NCBI RefSeq assembly: GCF_003148825.1
Contig: NZ_QGGZ01000010.1
Span: 62,001-126,000, forward strand
Length of the DNA: 64,000 bases
Direction of reading: 5' to 3'
From: Streptomyces sp. CG 926
Lineage (GTDB): Bacteria > Actinomycetota > Actinomycetes > Streptomycetales > Streptomycetaceae
Below, piece after piece: positions 32,989 through 40,422 of this stretch; positions within the stretch are counted from its first letter, which is position 1; each line of letters starts with the position of its first letter. Below the pieces are notes generated by a model. The model was not told the origin of the DNA. It did no database searches and saw only the letters and a program-made list of their open reading frames with translations. The translations under genes and the position numbers were made by a program.

Positions 32989-33899
32989 AGGATGTCCGGC
33001 CGGGCCGGGTGGGCGGTGAGTTCCCGGGCCGCGACCGTCCGGAAGGCGTGGGGCGGGCGGCCGGTGAGACGGTGGACAGTGTCCGTGGTGCGGTCCTCGG
33101 CTCCTTCGGCGATGGCCCGGTCCATCCCGGCCAGCATCGCGGCGAACGCCGGCGGAACGGCCGCCGCCAGACGGTCGCGCATCGCCTCGTAGGTCAGTCG
33201 GTGGTGGACCACCTGGCGGCCGGAGAGCTCGGTGAGGACCGCGGCGATGTCGTCGTGACTCAGTGCCTCGGGTCCGGTGAGGACGAGGTCGGTGTCGGGC
33301 GCGCGATCGTCGGTGAGCGCGCGGGCCGCGACCGCGGCGATGTCGTCGGCGTCCACGAATCCGACGCGTCCCGTCCCGGCCGCGGTCAGGATGACGCCGT
33401 CGGCGCGGATGCTGTCGGCGTGGGCGTGGCTGCCGGTGAAGTTCTGCATGAACCAGGAGGGACGCAGTACCGCCCATTCGTCGAACAGGCCGGGCAGGGC
33501 CGCGTGCACCTGTCCGACCGCCGGGCCGCCCTCGGTGATCGCCGAGGAGCTCAGCAGTACGGCGCGGCGCACGCCGGCGGCGCGGGCCCGGTCGAGGAAG
33601 GGCAGCATGACCGCCGCCGGGTCCGGATCGCCGACGGGTGGTACGAGGTAGACGCTGTCGGCGCCGGCGACGGCGGCGCCGAAACACGTCGGGTCGTACC
33701 AGTCGAAGCGGACCGGCTCGGCGCCCCGCACCGGTGCGGCCCGGCGGCTGCCGGCCTTGACGCGCCGGCCGGCGGCGACGAGGTGGGCCGTGGTGCGGCT
33801 GCCGGTGGTGCCGGTCGCGCCGATGACCAAGGTGGCCGCGGTGGCCGGGTTGGCCGGGGTGCCGGGGGCGTCAGGTGCGGTACGGGCGGTGGCGGTCAT
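32985..33899 (-). CDS. NmrA/SDR-type NAD(P)-binding oxidoreductase
   Basis: This encodes 304 residues. Atypical short-chain dehydrogenase of the NmrA group: Rossmann motif VIGATGTTGSRTTAHLVAAG, RRAAPVR after strand 2, SSSAIT and WFMQNF (a typical NmrA-like block), and FVDADDIAAVAARAL. The Tyr-x3-Lys pair is not evident, so it may sense redox rather than catalyse. It begins with ATGA overlapping the stop of the upstream SnoaL-like gene by 4 nt, so the two are translationally coupled. Both are divergent from, and probably repressed by, the TetR gene at 34434. Confidence 0.9.
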   Translation of the reverse strand: MTATARTAPDAPGTPANPATAATLVIGATGTTGSRTTAHLVAAGRRVKAGSRRAAPVRGAEPVRFDWYDPTCFGAAVAGADSVYLVPPVGDPDPAAVMLPFLDRARAAGVRRAVLLSSSAITEGGPAVGQVHAALPGLFDEWAVLRPSWFMQNFTGSHAHADSIRADGVILTAAGTGRVGFVDADDIAAVAARALTDDRAPDTDLVLTGPEALSHDDIAAVLTELSGRQVVHHRLTYEAMRDRLAAAVPPAFAAMLAGMDRAIAEGAEDRTTDTVHRLTGRPPHAFRTVAARELTAHPARPDIL

Positions 33900-34336
33900 C
33901 GGGCGCTGCTCCTGGTGGGATGCGTGGTGAAGGCCGCCGCGGGTTCCTGGACGGCAAGGGGGTTCCAGTAGTCGCGGTACGAGGTGAACCGCCCGTCCTG
34001 GACGGTCACGACGGCGATGTAGGTCATGTCGAAGGGATTCCCGGTCGCGACCAGTCGGCCCACTCCACGCATCTCGACCACGATGGTGCTCGGCTCGGCG
34101 GTCTCGTGGATCCGTAGGTCCGGGAAGTCGTGCAGGTCGATGTGGTCGGGGTAGTCGCTCATGTACGCGGCGACGGCCTCCCGGCCCTCCAGTCGCCGGG
34201 GCCACCCCGCAGGCGCGAAGGGGAACTCCATGACTCCGTGTTCGGCCCACAGGCCGACCCAGGAGTCGATGTCCTTCTCCAGGAGCAGGCGGAGGCTGTG
34301 GCGGTACAGATCCGAGGGTGAGGTGGTCGTGGGCAC
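33896..34336 (-). CDS. SnoaL/PhzA-like NTF2-fold protein
   Basis: This encodes 146 residues from GTG 34336, chosen because the start must lie beyond the operators (34357-34414). The NTF2 fold shows in YRHSLRLLLEKDIDSWVGLW then EFPFAPAGWPRRLEGREAVAAY, DFPDLRIHE, TIVVEMRGVGRLVATG and the final RDYWNPLAVQ. PhzA/B-like members aid ring formation or isomerisation. The gene is coupled to the following NmrA gene (ATGA). Regulated together through the two TetR-type palindromes. Confidence 0.88.
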   Translation of the reverse strand: MPTTTSPSDLYRHSLRLLLEKDIDSWVGLWAEHGVMEFPFAPAGWPRRLEGREAVAAYMSDYPDHIDLHDFPDLRIHETAEPSTIVVEMRGVGRLVATGNPFDMTYIAVVTVQDGRFTSYRDYWNPLAVQEPAAAFTTHPTRSSAR

Positions 34337-34356
34337 GACGGTTCTCCGTCCACTAC

Positions 34357-34379
34357 GATACGGACCGACGGTCCGTTTC
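34357..34379. promoter_or_regulatory. TetR-type operator, imperfect copy
   Basis: gatacggacc-gac-ggtccgtttc is the same palindrome as the one 35 bp away, with three mismatches in the right arm. It lies 20 bp upstream of the SnoaL-like start. Confidence 0.7.
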
Positions 34380-34391
34380 TCTCTCCCGAAA

Positions 34392-34414
34392 GATACGGAC
34401 CGCCGGTCCGTATC
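34392..34414. promoter_or_regulatory. TetR-type operator, perfect copy
   Basis: gatacggacc-gcc-ggtccgtatc has perfect 10-bp arms around a 3-bp spacer. It ends 19 bp before the TetR start. Its centre lies 35 bp from the other copy, so two dimers could act on both divergent promoters. Confidence 0.85.
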
Positions 34415-34433
34415 GCAAACCGGAGGGACTCCG

Positions 34434-35048
34434 ATGACCGTCGAACGCAAGCCGCGCAAGGACGCGGTCCGTAACCGGGCTGCCGTCTTCGCCGCCGCCG
34501 ACACCCTCTTCGCCCGGTGCGCGAGTCCCGAAGAAGTGACCATGGCCGACATCGCCGCGGCGGCCGGCGTCGGCAAGGCGACGCTGTTCCGCGCCTACGG
34601 TGACCGCAACGGGCTGATCCGCGCGCTGTACCAGGCCCGGCTCGAACCGATCACGGAAGCGGTCGAGCGGGGCCCGCAACCGCTGGGCCCGGCCACACCG
34701 GCGCCCCTGCGCGTACCGGCCCTGCTCGACGCCCTGCTGTGCTTCAAGCTCGACAACCGCCACCTCGCCCTGGCGTTGGAGGGAAGCGGAGCCGACAGTC
34801 CCTACCGGACCGAGCACTACGAGCACTGGCACACCCTGCTCCGGGACCTGCTGCGGCTCGTCCCCGGCCCGGCCGACACCGACTTCACCGCCCACGCACT
34901 GCTCGCGGCCACCCGGGCCGATCTGATCGCGTATCTGGCCGGCGAGAAGGAGGTACCCCGCGAGGAACTGCGGGCTCAGCTCGCGAGCTTCACGGCCGCG
35001 ATCCTCGACGCCCGCACGGGGCCGGGGACGGCCGCCGCCGCCCAATGA
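34434..35048 (+). CDS. TetR-family regulator
   Basis: This encodes 204 residues from ATG 34434 with GGAGGG 8 nt upstream. The DNA-binding domain spans ~10-55: RNRAAVFAAADTLFARCASP, then MADIAAAAGVGKATLFRAYG as HTH with the recognition helix. The C-terminal domain resembles the SBP-type TetR group (LDNRHLALALEG). It has two cognate palindromes immediately upstream and probably represses itself and the divergent SnoaL/NmrA pair. The ligand may be the substrate of that pair. Confidence 0.92.
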   Translation: MTVERKPRKDAVRNRAAVFAAADTLFARCASPEEVTMADIAAAAGVGKATLFRAYGDRNGLIRALYQARLEPITEAVERGPQPLGPATPAPLRVPALLDALLCFKLDNRHLALALEGSGADSPYRTEHYEHWHTLLRDLLRLVPGPADTDFTAHALLAATRADLIAYLAGEKEVPREELRAQLASFTAAILDARTGPGTAAAAQ

Positions 35049-35084
35049 CCGCCGACGCGTCGCCGGTTGAGCCGTGCCGGGGGG

Positions 35085-36002
35085 TCAGGCCTGCGCCCAG
35101 CGGGCCGTGATCAGCGCGGCCTGCTCCCGCAGCGCCTCGATCAGTTCCTGGGCGGCGCCGGCCGAGGTGGACCGCAGGACGGCGACGCTGATCTCCCGGG
35201 CGAGCGCGGGTGTGGTGAGGGGCAGTACGGCCAGGTCGGGGCGGGGCGGCCCCAGGGCGAGCCGCGGGACGAGGGCCACGCCCGTCCCCGCGGCGACGAG
35301 GCCTTGGACCACCGCGTAGTCGTCGGTGCGCATCACGTGCAGGGGCTCGTACCCTTCCTGACCGCACGCCCATGCCAGCACACGGTCGCAGGGATCGTGC
35401 GGGTCCGAGGCGCCCACCCACGCCGTGTCCCGCAGTTCGCCGAGGGAGACCTGGTCCCGGGACGCGCAGGGGTGGTCCTGCGGCATGACCAGGAGCAGCG
35501 GATCGGACAGCAGCGGGTGCACTTCGAAGTGCTCGTCGAGGTCGAGGTCGTCGCCCGGCTGCGAGAAGACGAGTGCGGCGTCGAGCTCCTTGGCGCGCAG
35601 CCCGCGCAGCAGCAGGGGGAGCTCGCCCTCGGTGAGCGAGATGTGGACGCCTTGCTGATGGAGGCGCTTGACCGCGGGCGCCAACAGGAGGGCGCCCGCG
35701 GTGGGGAACGTTCCGATGTGGAGGGTGCGCATGCCGCGCTCGGCGAGGTTGCGTACCTCCAACTCGGCGTGACGCAGGCGGTCGAGTACGGCCTCGGCGT
35801 GCGGCAGCAGGGCTTCGCCGAGCTCGGTCAGGGTGGCGCCGCGCGGTCCGCGCTGGACGAGCCGGGCGTTGAAGTGGGCTTCCAGGGCGGCCAGATGGTG
35901 GGTGATCGTCGGCTGGCTGTAGTGCAGGGCGCGGCCGGCGGCGGCGAGCGATCCCTCCTGCGCGATGGAGCGGAGTACCTGGAGCTGCCGGACGTCGAGC
36001 AT
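35085..36002 (-). CDS. LysR-family transcriptional regulator
   Basis: This encodes 305 residues. The N-terminal winged HTH covers ~1-60: MLDVRQLQVLRSIAQEGSLA then AAGRALHYSQPTITHHLAAL is typical LysR. The periplasmic-binding-type effector domain follows, with LHIGTFPTAGALLLAPAVKR and the later GTGVALVPRLAL segment. TACGAT lies 6 nt before ATG 36002, so the message is likely leaderless. It is divergent from the PLP-decarboxylase gene with only 72 bp between. LysR proteins typically control the divergent gene, so that enzyme is the likely target. Confidence 0.92.
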   Translation of the reverse strand: MLDVRQLQVLRSIAQEGSLAAAGRALHYSQPTITHHLAALEAHFNARLVQRGPRGATLTELGEALLPHAEAVLDRLRHAELEVRNLAERGMRTLHIGTFPTAGALLLAPAVKRLHQQGVHISLTEGELPLLLRGLRAKELDAALVFSQPGDDLDLDEHFEVHPLLSDPLLLVMPQDHPCASRDQVSLGELRDTAWVGASDPHDPCDRVLAWACGQEGYEPLHVMRTDDYAVVQGLVAAGTGVALVPRLALGPPRPDLAVLPLTTPALAREISVAVLRSTSAGAAQELIEALREQAALITARWAQA

Positions 36003-36074
36003 ATAGACATCGTATGGAGGGGTAACGAAAAGTCCACCGTTCCTCGATGGCTCGACGGCTGTCACGCTCCGGGG

Positions 36075-37649
36075 GTGAACACGAGAACCACCGATCACCG
36101 CACCCCCACCCCCTTCTCCACCCCCTCCCTCGCTCCCGCTCCCGCCCCCGGCCTCGCTGACGACGGTCAGTCGTGTGCCCCGTACGCCGAGGCGGTCCTC
36201 GGCCATGCGGGACGGGACTGGCTCAGGCTGAACGTCCCCGGCCATGCCGCGGCCCCCGGATCGGATCTCGCCGATTTCTTCGGCTCGCGCATCCCGGCCC
36301 TGGACTTCCCGCCCCTGCTCGACGGCGTCGACCTCGGCACGGACACCCCCCTGGACAGGGCGCTGGCACTGGCGGCCGAGGCCTGGGGCGCGCGCCGCAC
36401 CTGGTTCCTGACGAACGGGGCTTCGCAGGGCAACCAGATCGCCTCCATGGTCGCCCCCGCCCTCGGGCGCACGCTCGTCGTGCAACGCAGTGTGCACTCC
36501 AGCGTGATCGACGGGCTGGTGCTGTCGGGCCTGGACGCCGTCTTCGTCCAGCCGTCCGTCGACCCGGAGCAGGGCATCGCCCACGGCGTGACCGCCACCG
36601 ACGTGGCGCAAGCGCTCGAACGGACACCGGACGTGGCCGCCGTGTACATCGTCTCCCCGAGCTACTTCGGCGCGGTCGCCGACGTACGTGCCATCGCGGA
36701 CGCCGCGCACGCCGCGGGGGTACCGCTGATCGTCGACGAGGCATGGGGATCGCACTTCGGTTTCCACCCCGCTCTTCCCGCGAACGCCCTCTCCTCGGGC
36801 GCGGACCTGGCGACGTCGAGCACGCACAAGCTGGCGGGCAGCCTGACCCAGTCGGCGATGCTCCACCTCGCGCAGGGCCCGTTCGCGGACCTGCTCGAAC
36901 CCCTCGTGGACCGGGCCTTCCGGCTCGTGCAGTCCACCAGCGCGAGCGCGTTGCTGACCGCGTCGCTCGACCTCGCCCGAAGGAGCCTGGTCAGCGACGC
37001 CGCCGCGACGGGCGGCTCGGTCGCGGCGGCGGACCGGGTACGGGGCGCCGTCCGCGCGCTGGACCGCTTCGGGGTGGTGAGCGACAGGTTCCACGCCTTC
37101 CCCGACATCGTCGCGGCGGATCCGCTGCGGATCGCGATCGACACCCGGACCGGCGGGATCACGGGCCACGAGGCGCGGCGCCGGCTCTTCCGGGACCACC
37201 AGATCATGGTCGAGGTGGCGACCGACGCGGCGATCGTCGCCGTGATCGGCGCGGGGTCTGTCCCGGACACGGACCGGTTCGTCGAGGCGCTGCACGCCCT
37301 GCCCTCACCGCTCAGCGCCGAAACCGCCGAACCGGTGGGTGTCGGCGTCGGCTCCGCCGCCGGCGCGGGCACCACCGAGATGCTTCGGCTGCCGGCCCCC
37401 GGCGCCACGAAGCTGACCGCCCGCGCGGCGTTCCTGAGTCCGGCCCTGGTCGTGGCCGCGGAGGAGGCGGTCGGACGGATCTCCGCCGACACCCTGGCGG
37501 CGTACCCGCCGGGGATCCCCAACGTCCTGCCGGGCGAAGTGATCACCGCCGAGGCCGTCCGGTTCCTGCAGCGGACCGCGGCCGCGCCGAACGGCCATGT
37601 CCGCGGCGCGGTCGACCCGGGCGTGACGCGCCTGCGCGTCGTCGCCTGA
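36075..37649 (+). CDS. PLP-dependent Orn/Lys/Arg-decarboxylase-family enzyme
   Basis: This encodes 524 residues from GTG 36075; the first ~30 are Pro/Thr/Ser-rich and poorly defined, so the exact start is uncertain. It has the fold type I, group III decarboxylase pattern: RLNVPGHAAAPGSDLADFFG near the start, TWFLTNGASQGNQ (PLP-phosphate contact), VDEAWGSHFGFH with D221 on the pyridine N, and SSTHKLAGSLTQSA with the Schiff-base Lys252. The last ~120 residues form the small C-terminal domain. The substrate (Arg, Lys, Orn or another amino acid) cannot be read from sequence. The LysR gene next to it probably regulates it. Confidence 0.9.
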   Translation: MNTRTTDHRTPTPFSTPSLAPAPAPGLADDGQSCAPYAEAVLGHAGRDWLRLNVPGHAAAPGSDLADFFGSRIPALDFPPLLDGVDLGTDTPLDRALALAAEAWGARRTWFLTNGASQGNQIASMVAPALGRTLVVQRSVHSSVIDGLVLSGLDAVFVQPSVDPEQGIAHGVTATDVAQALERTPDVAAVYIVSPSYFGAVADVRAIADAAHAAGVPLIVDEAWGSHFGFHPALPANALSSGADLATSSTHKLAGSLTQSAMLHLAQGPFADLLEPLVDRAFRLVQSTSASALLTASLDLARRSLVSDAAATGGSVAAADRVRGAVRALDRFGVVSDRFHAFPDIVAADPLRIAIDTRTGGITGHEARRRLFRDHQIMVEVATDAAIVAVIGAGSVPDTDRFVEALHALPSPLSAETAEPVGVGVGSAAGAGTTEMLRLPAPGATKLTARAAFLSPALVVAAEEAVGRISADTLAAYPPGIPNVLPGEVITAEAVRFLQRTAAAPNGHVRGAVDPGVTRLRVVA

Positions 37650-37718
37650 GACACCTGGGGGTCGACGAACGAGGTACCGGGCCGTGCCGGGCGTGCCGGC
37701 CGGGCCTCGCTGGACGCC

Positions 37719-38027
37719 CTAGCCCAGCAGTCGGCGCTTCTGCTCGGCGAACTCCGTCTCGGTCAGCACGCCCTGTTCCTTGAGGGTGCTGAGCTGCTTC
37801 AGCTGCTCGATCTTGGTGGTCATGTCGTCGGCCGGCGCCGCGGCGGGCGGCGGGGGCGGCGGCGGTGCCGCCTGCTGCTGGGCCTCCTGGGCCTGCTGCT
37901 GCTGGGCTTCCTGCTGCGCCCAGCGGCCGCCCTGGCGGCGGGACACTCGGTTGGACACCGCGGTGGCGGTGCCCGCGATGACGGCGGTGCGGGCGACCCC
38001 GCGAAGGAGTCCGGGCATGATGCTCAT
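37719..38027 (-). CDS. SHOCT-domain small protein
   Basis: This encodes 102 residues. The N-terminal GLLRGVARTAVIAGTATAVS may form a short membrane-seeking helix. A Gln/Ala/Pro low-complexity linker follows. The C-terminal ~32 residues match the SHOCT motif: KIEQLKQLSTLKEQGVLTE then EFAEQKRRLLG, with the conserved L..L...G.LT..EF...K..LL pattern. SHOCT modules mediate oligomerisation. It starts 18 bp after the stop of the DUF1269-like gene, a pairing often seen in streptomycetes. Confidence 0.93.
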   Translation of the reverse strand: MSIMPGLLRGVARTAVIAGTATAVSNRVSRRQGGRWAQQEAQQQQAQEAQQQAAPPPPPPPAAAPADDMTTKIEQLKQLSTLKEQGVLTETEFAEQKRRLLG

Positions 38028-38045
38028 CTCCAGGCTGTGAGGGCT

Positions 38046-38519
38046 TCACTCTCCGGCGGGCGGGTCCTCCAAGGCGTCCAGCGACGCCAGCAGGGCCTGC
38101 ACGGGAATCCGTCCCGCGGCCACGAGCTGGGCTCCGCCGCGGCGCAGGGCCCGGGCGAACGGCGCCGCCCAGGTGTTCTCGTAGACGATGACCCCGGCCG
38201 AACTCCCGGGGTCCAGGGCGGCGGCGGCCTCCTGGATGTCGTCACCGTCGAGCAGGCCGGACGACGCGCCCTCGAACACGGTGAGATCGATCTCGCCGCC
38301 GAGGTCCTGGAGCTCCAGCGCGGTCACCGTGCCGTCCGCCTCCTTGCGGATGAAGGCGAAGTCGAAGATGCGGATGATGCCCCGGTCGACCAGGTCGACG
38401 AGGATCGGGAAACCCTCGCCCGTCATACGGTTGCCCGGGAACTCGACCACGATGTAGTCGACCGGGCCGAGTTCCTCGATGTCGCCGAAGTCGGCTCGCG
38501 GCTCGGTCTCGCTGCTCAT
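38046..38519 (-). CDS. DUF1269/DUF6325-like protein
   Basis: This encodes 157 residues. The acidic start is followed by GPVDYIVVEFPGNRMTGEGF, the DLVDRGIIRIFDFAFIRK block and a VALEL-type strand; DLVDRG.IRI.D..F..K is the hallmark of the DUF1269/DUF6325 group. Then comes a Gly-containing loop, and the end AGVIVYENTWAAPFARALRR then GGAQLVAAGRIP is also family-typical. Unlike many DUF1269 members it has no glycine-zipper membrane segment. It is co-transcribed with the SHOCT gene. Members of such pairs are often stress- or sigma-factor-controlled; no such promoter was identified here. Confidence 0.88.
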   Translation of the reverse strand: MSSETEPRADFGDIEELGPVDYIVVEFPGNRMTGEGFPILVDLVDRGIIRIFDFAFIRKEADGTVTALELQDLGGEIDLTVFEGASSGLLDGDDIQEAAAALDPGSSAGVIVYENTWAAPFARALRRGGAQLVAAGRIPVQALLASLDALEDPPAGE

Positions 38520-38613
38520 GGCAGCTCCTGTCGGAGAGGGGGGAAGGTCTACTCATTCCAGCACGCTGCCCGCTCCCCCGCACGTCTGACCGGTCCCGCG
38601 GACCGTCCGCCGG

Positions 38614-39285
38614 TCAGGTCAGCTCGTAGATGCTCTGCGCGGTCAGCCACAGCCCGAGCAGCAGACAGACGAACACGATGGCCTCGTCCTTGTGGCCCTC
38701 CATCCACGCGCGCATCCGCAGCAAACGGTCCTGGGCGGCCTCCGGTGCGAACACCATGTACAGCTCGGCGGCCAGCAGGCCGGCGCTGGCGAGCAGACAG
38801 AAGCCGAACAGGGCGATGAACGTGGTCGCGTGCGAGGTGTCGGCCTCGACGACGGTCGTCGCGCCCGCCGCGACCATGCCCCACGGCTGGATCAGCACGG
38901 CCAGGCCCGCGGCGGCCCACACGGAGCCGACCTCGACCCGGGAGGGCTTCGCGGTGGCGTCCCGGGCGGCCTTGCTCTTCATGCGGCGGTAGCGGCGCGC
39001 TCCGTAGACCACCAGTCCCACCCCGATCGCCAGCTTGAGGGCGAGGGCGGCCACGCCGGGCGGGGAACGGGGTGACGGAGGCTCGCCGCCGGTCAGCGCC
39101 AGCACGATCGCGATCACCACGACGAGGTTGGCCAGCCACGCCAGGATGAAGGCGAGCCCCTTCCACACGCCCCTGGAGGAGGACACCACCAGGATGAACG
39201 CCATCAGCGGCAGCGGGTAGAGGGCGATGGCCAGCGCGATGAGCATGAGGTCGAGGACCATGGCGCCCCAATCGTGCGACGACAT
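38614..39285 (-). CDS. GAP-family (sulfolipid-1-addressing-like) membrane protein
   Basis: This encodes 223 residues with six hydrophobic helices. The family features are an N-terminal half with LIALAIALYPLPLMAFILVV, then GLAFILAWLANLVVVIAIVL, and after a cytoplasmic loop (RRYRRMKSK) a second half with AVLIQPWGMVAAGATTV. The GAP group includes Sap, involved in moving glycopeptidolipids and sulfolipid in mycobacteria, so a lipid-export role is possible. It is a separate unit with ~95 bp after it and 36 bp up to the next divergent ORF region. Confidence 0.85.
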   Translation of the reverse strand: MSSHDWGAMVLDLMLIALAIALYPLPLMAFILVVSSSRGVWKGLAFILAWLANLVVVIAIVLALTGGEPPSPRSPPGVAALALKLAIGVGLVVYGARRYRRMKSKAARDATAKPSRVEVGSVWAAAGLAVLIQPWGMVAAGATTVVEADTSHATTFIALFGFCLLASAGLLAAELYMVFAPEAAQDRLLRMRAWMEGHKDEAIVFVCLLLGLWLTAQSIYELT

Positions 39286-39384
39286 ACGACACTACGCACC
39301 GGGCCGGGCTCCGACACCTTTTGCCCATCGAGATGCCGCCTCCGCCGGTGTCCACCAACCTGGACGCAGACGAAGGAGGCCGCC

Positions 39385-39438
39385 ATGACGACGACCCGGC
39401 GTCCGCCGTCCGTGCCGCACGCCGCTGCGGGCCGCTGA
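39385..39438 (+). CDS. 17-codon upstream ORF coupled to the BrkB/YhjD gene
   Basis: ATG 39385 has an excellent GAAGGAGG site 5 nt upstream. The ORF encodes MTTTRRPPSVPHAAAGR and ends with TGA whose last base starts the ATG of the membrane-protein gene (TGATG at 39436-39440). The combination of a strong ribosome site and an overlapping stop/start indicates translational coupling or reinitiation. Peptide function, if any, is unknown; it may be purely a coupling device. Confidence 0.5.
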   Translation: MTTTRRPPSVPHAAAGR

Positions 39439-40334
39439 TGTGGTCGGAGCGCCAGGCACGGTGGCGCGAGCGCTCCCGTGAGCTGGCCGCGGCCGCCAAA
39501 CGGACGCAGGCGCGGGCCGAGACCCGGTTCCCCGTGATCACCCATGTCACGGAGCGCATGGTCGGCGTGAACATCTTCGACTCCGCCACCCGGTTGGCCG
39601 CCCAGTGCTTCCTGACCGCCGTGCCCCTGCTCTTCGTCGTCGCCTCGTTCGCCCCGTCGGGGGTACGGGACCAGATGGTGTCCTCCGTACGCACGACGTT
39701 CGGGCTCACCGGTGCGGCGAGCGATCAGCTGAGCGACGTGTTCGACGGCAGTGGGGAGGAGGACATCCGCAACGCCGTCGGGGCGGTCGGCGCCGTGATC
39801 GTGCTGCTGTCGGCGACCGCGGTGAGCCGCGCCATGCAGCGGCTGTGCCGGCGCGCCTGGCAGATCCCGCGGGGCGGGACACGGATCGTGATCTGGCGCT
39901 GGTTCGCCTGGATCCTCGCCTGGATGGTCCTGCTGATCTTCCAGGGTCCGGTGCGCGACGGGTTCGGGCTCGGCCTGTGGCTCGGGATCCCCCTCACGCT
40001 CCTCGTCCAGACGGCGGCGTGGTGGTGGAGCCAGCACCTGCTGCTGGCCGGGGTGATCCGCTGGCCCCCTCTGCTGCCGGGTGCGCTCATCACGGCCGCC
40101 GCGGTGACCGCGTTGTCGCTGGGCGCGCGGGTCTACATGCCGATCGCCCTCAACCGGTCGCTCGCCACGTACGGATCCACCGGCTCGGTGTTCGTCATCC
40201 TGTCGTGGCTGATCGTGCTGTGCGTGGCCATCGCCATCGGTATCACCCTGGGCGCGGCCTTGGCGCAGGAGCCGTACCTGGCCCGGCGGCTGGGCAGCCC
40301 GGGGCCGGTCGGGCTGCGACAGGAGAGTCCCTGA
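39438..40334 (+). CDS. YhjD/YihY/BrkB-type membrane protein
   Basis: This encodes 298 residues from ATG 39438. This start is taken because it overlaps the stop of the small ORF with a strong ribosome site, and because the open frame upstream begins with TTG and lacks a site of its own. Six helices follow a charged arm (WSERQARWRERSRELAAAAK): NIFDSATRLAAQCFLTAVPL, VGAVGAVIVLLSATAVSRAM and others. It is a second member of this family in the window (the other is at 27481). The arm length differs from family to family. A role in envelope or transport is inferred only. Confidence 0.78.
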   Translation: MWSERQARWRERSRELAAAAKRTQARAETRFPVITHVTERMVGVNIFDSATRLAAQCFLTAVPLLFVVASFAPSGVRDQMVSSVRTTFGLTGAASDQLSDVFDGSGEEDIRNAVGAVGAVIVLLSATAVSRAMQRLCRRAWQIPRGGTRIVIWRWFAWILAWMVLLIFQGPVRDGFGLGLWLGIPLTLLVQTAAWWWSQHLLLAGVIRWPPLLPGALITAAAVTALSLGARVYMPIALNRSLATYGSTGSVFVILSWLIVLCVAIAIGITLGAALAQEPYLARRLGSPGPVGLRQESP

Positions 40335-40422
40335 GCAACCGTACGGGCGTCCGTGGGGCAGCGGTGCGGGGCCGGTGCCATGCTGAGAGACAGGGGCCCT
40401 GGTGGCCGGGAGGTCAACGACG

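Noticed and set aside
35067..36074. In-frame upstream extension of the PLP decarboxylase over the LysR gene
   Set aside because: The extension is antisense to the complete LysR protein; the family N-terminus begins after GTG 36075.
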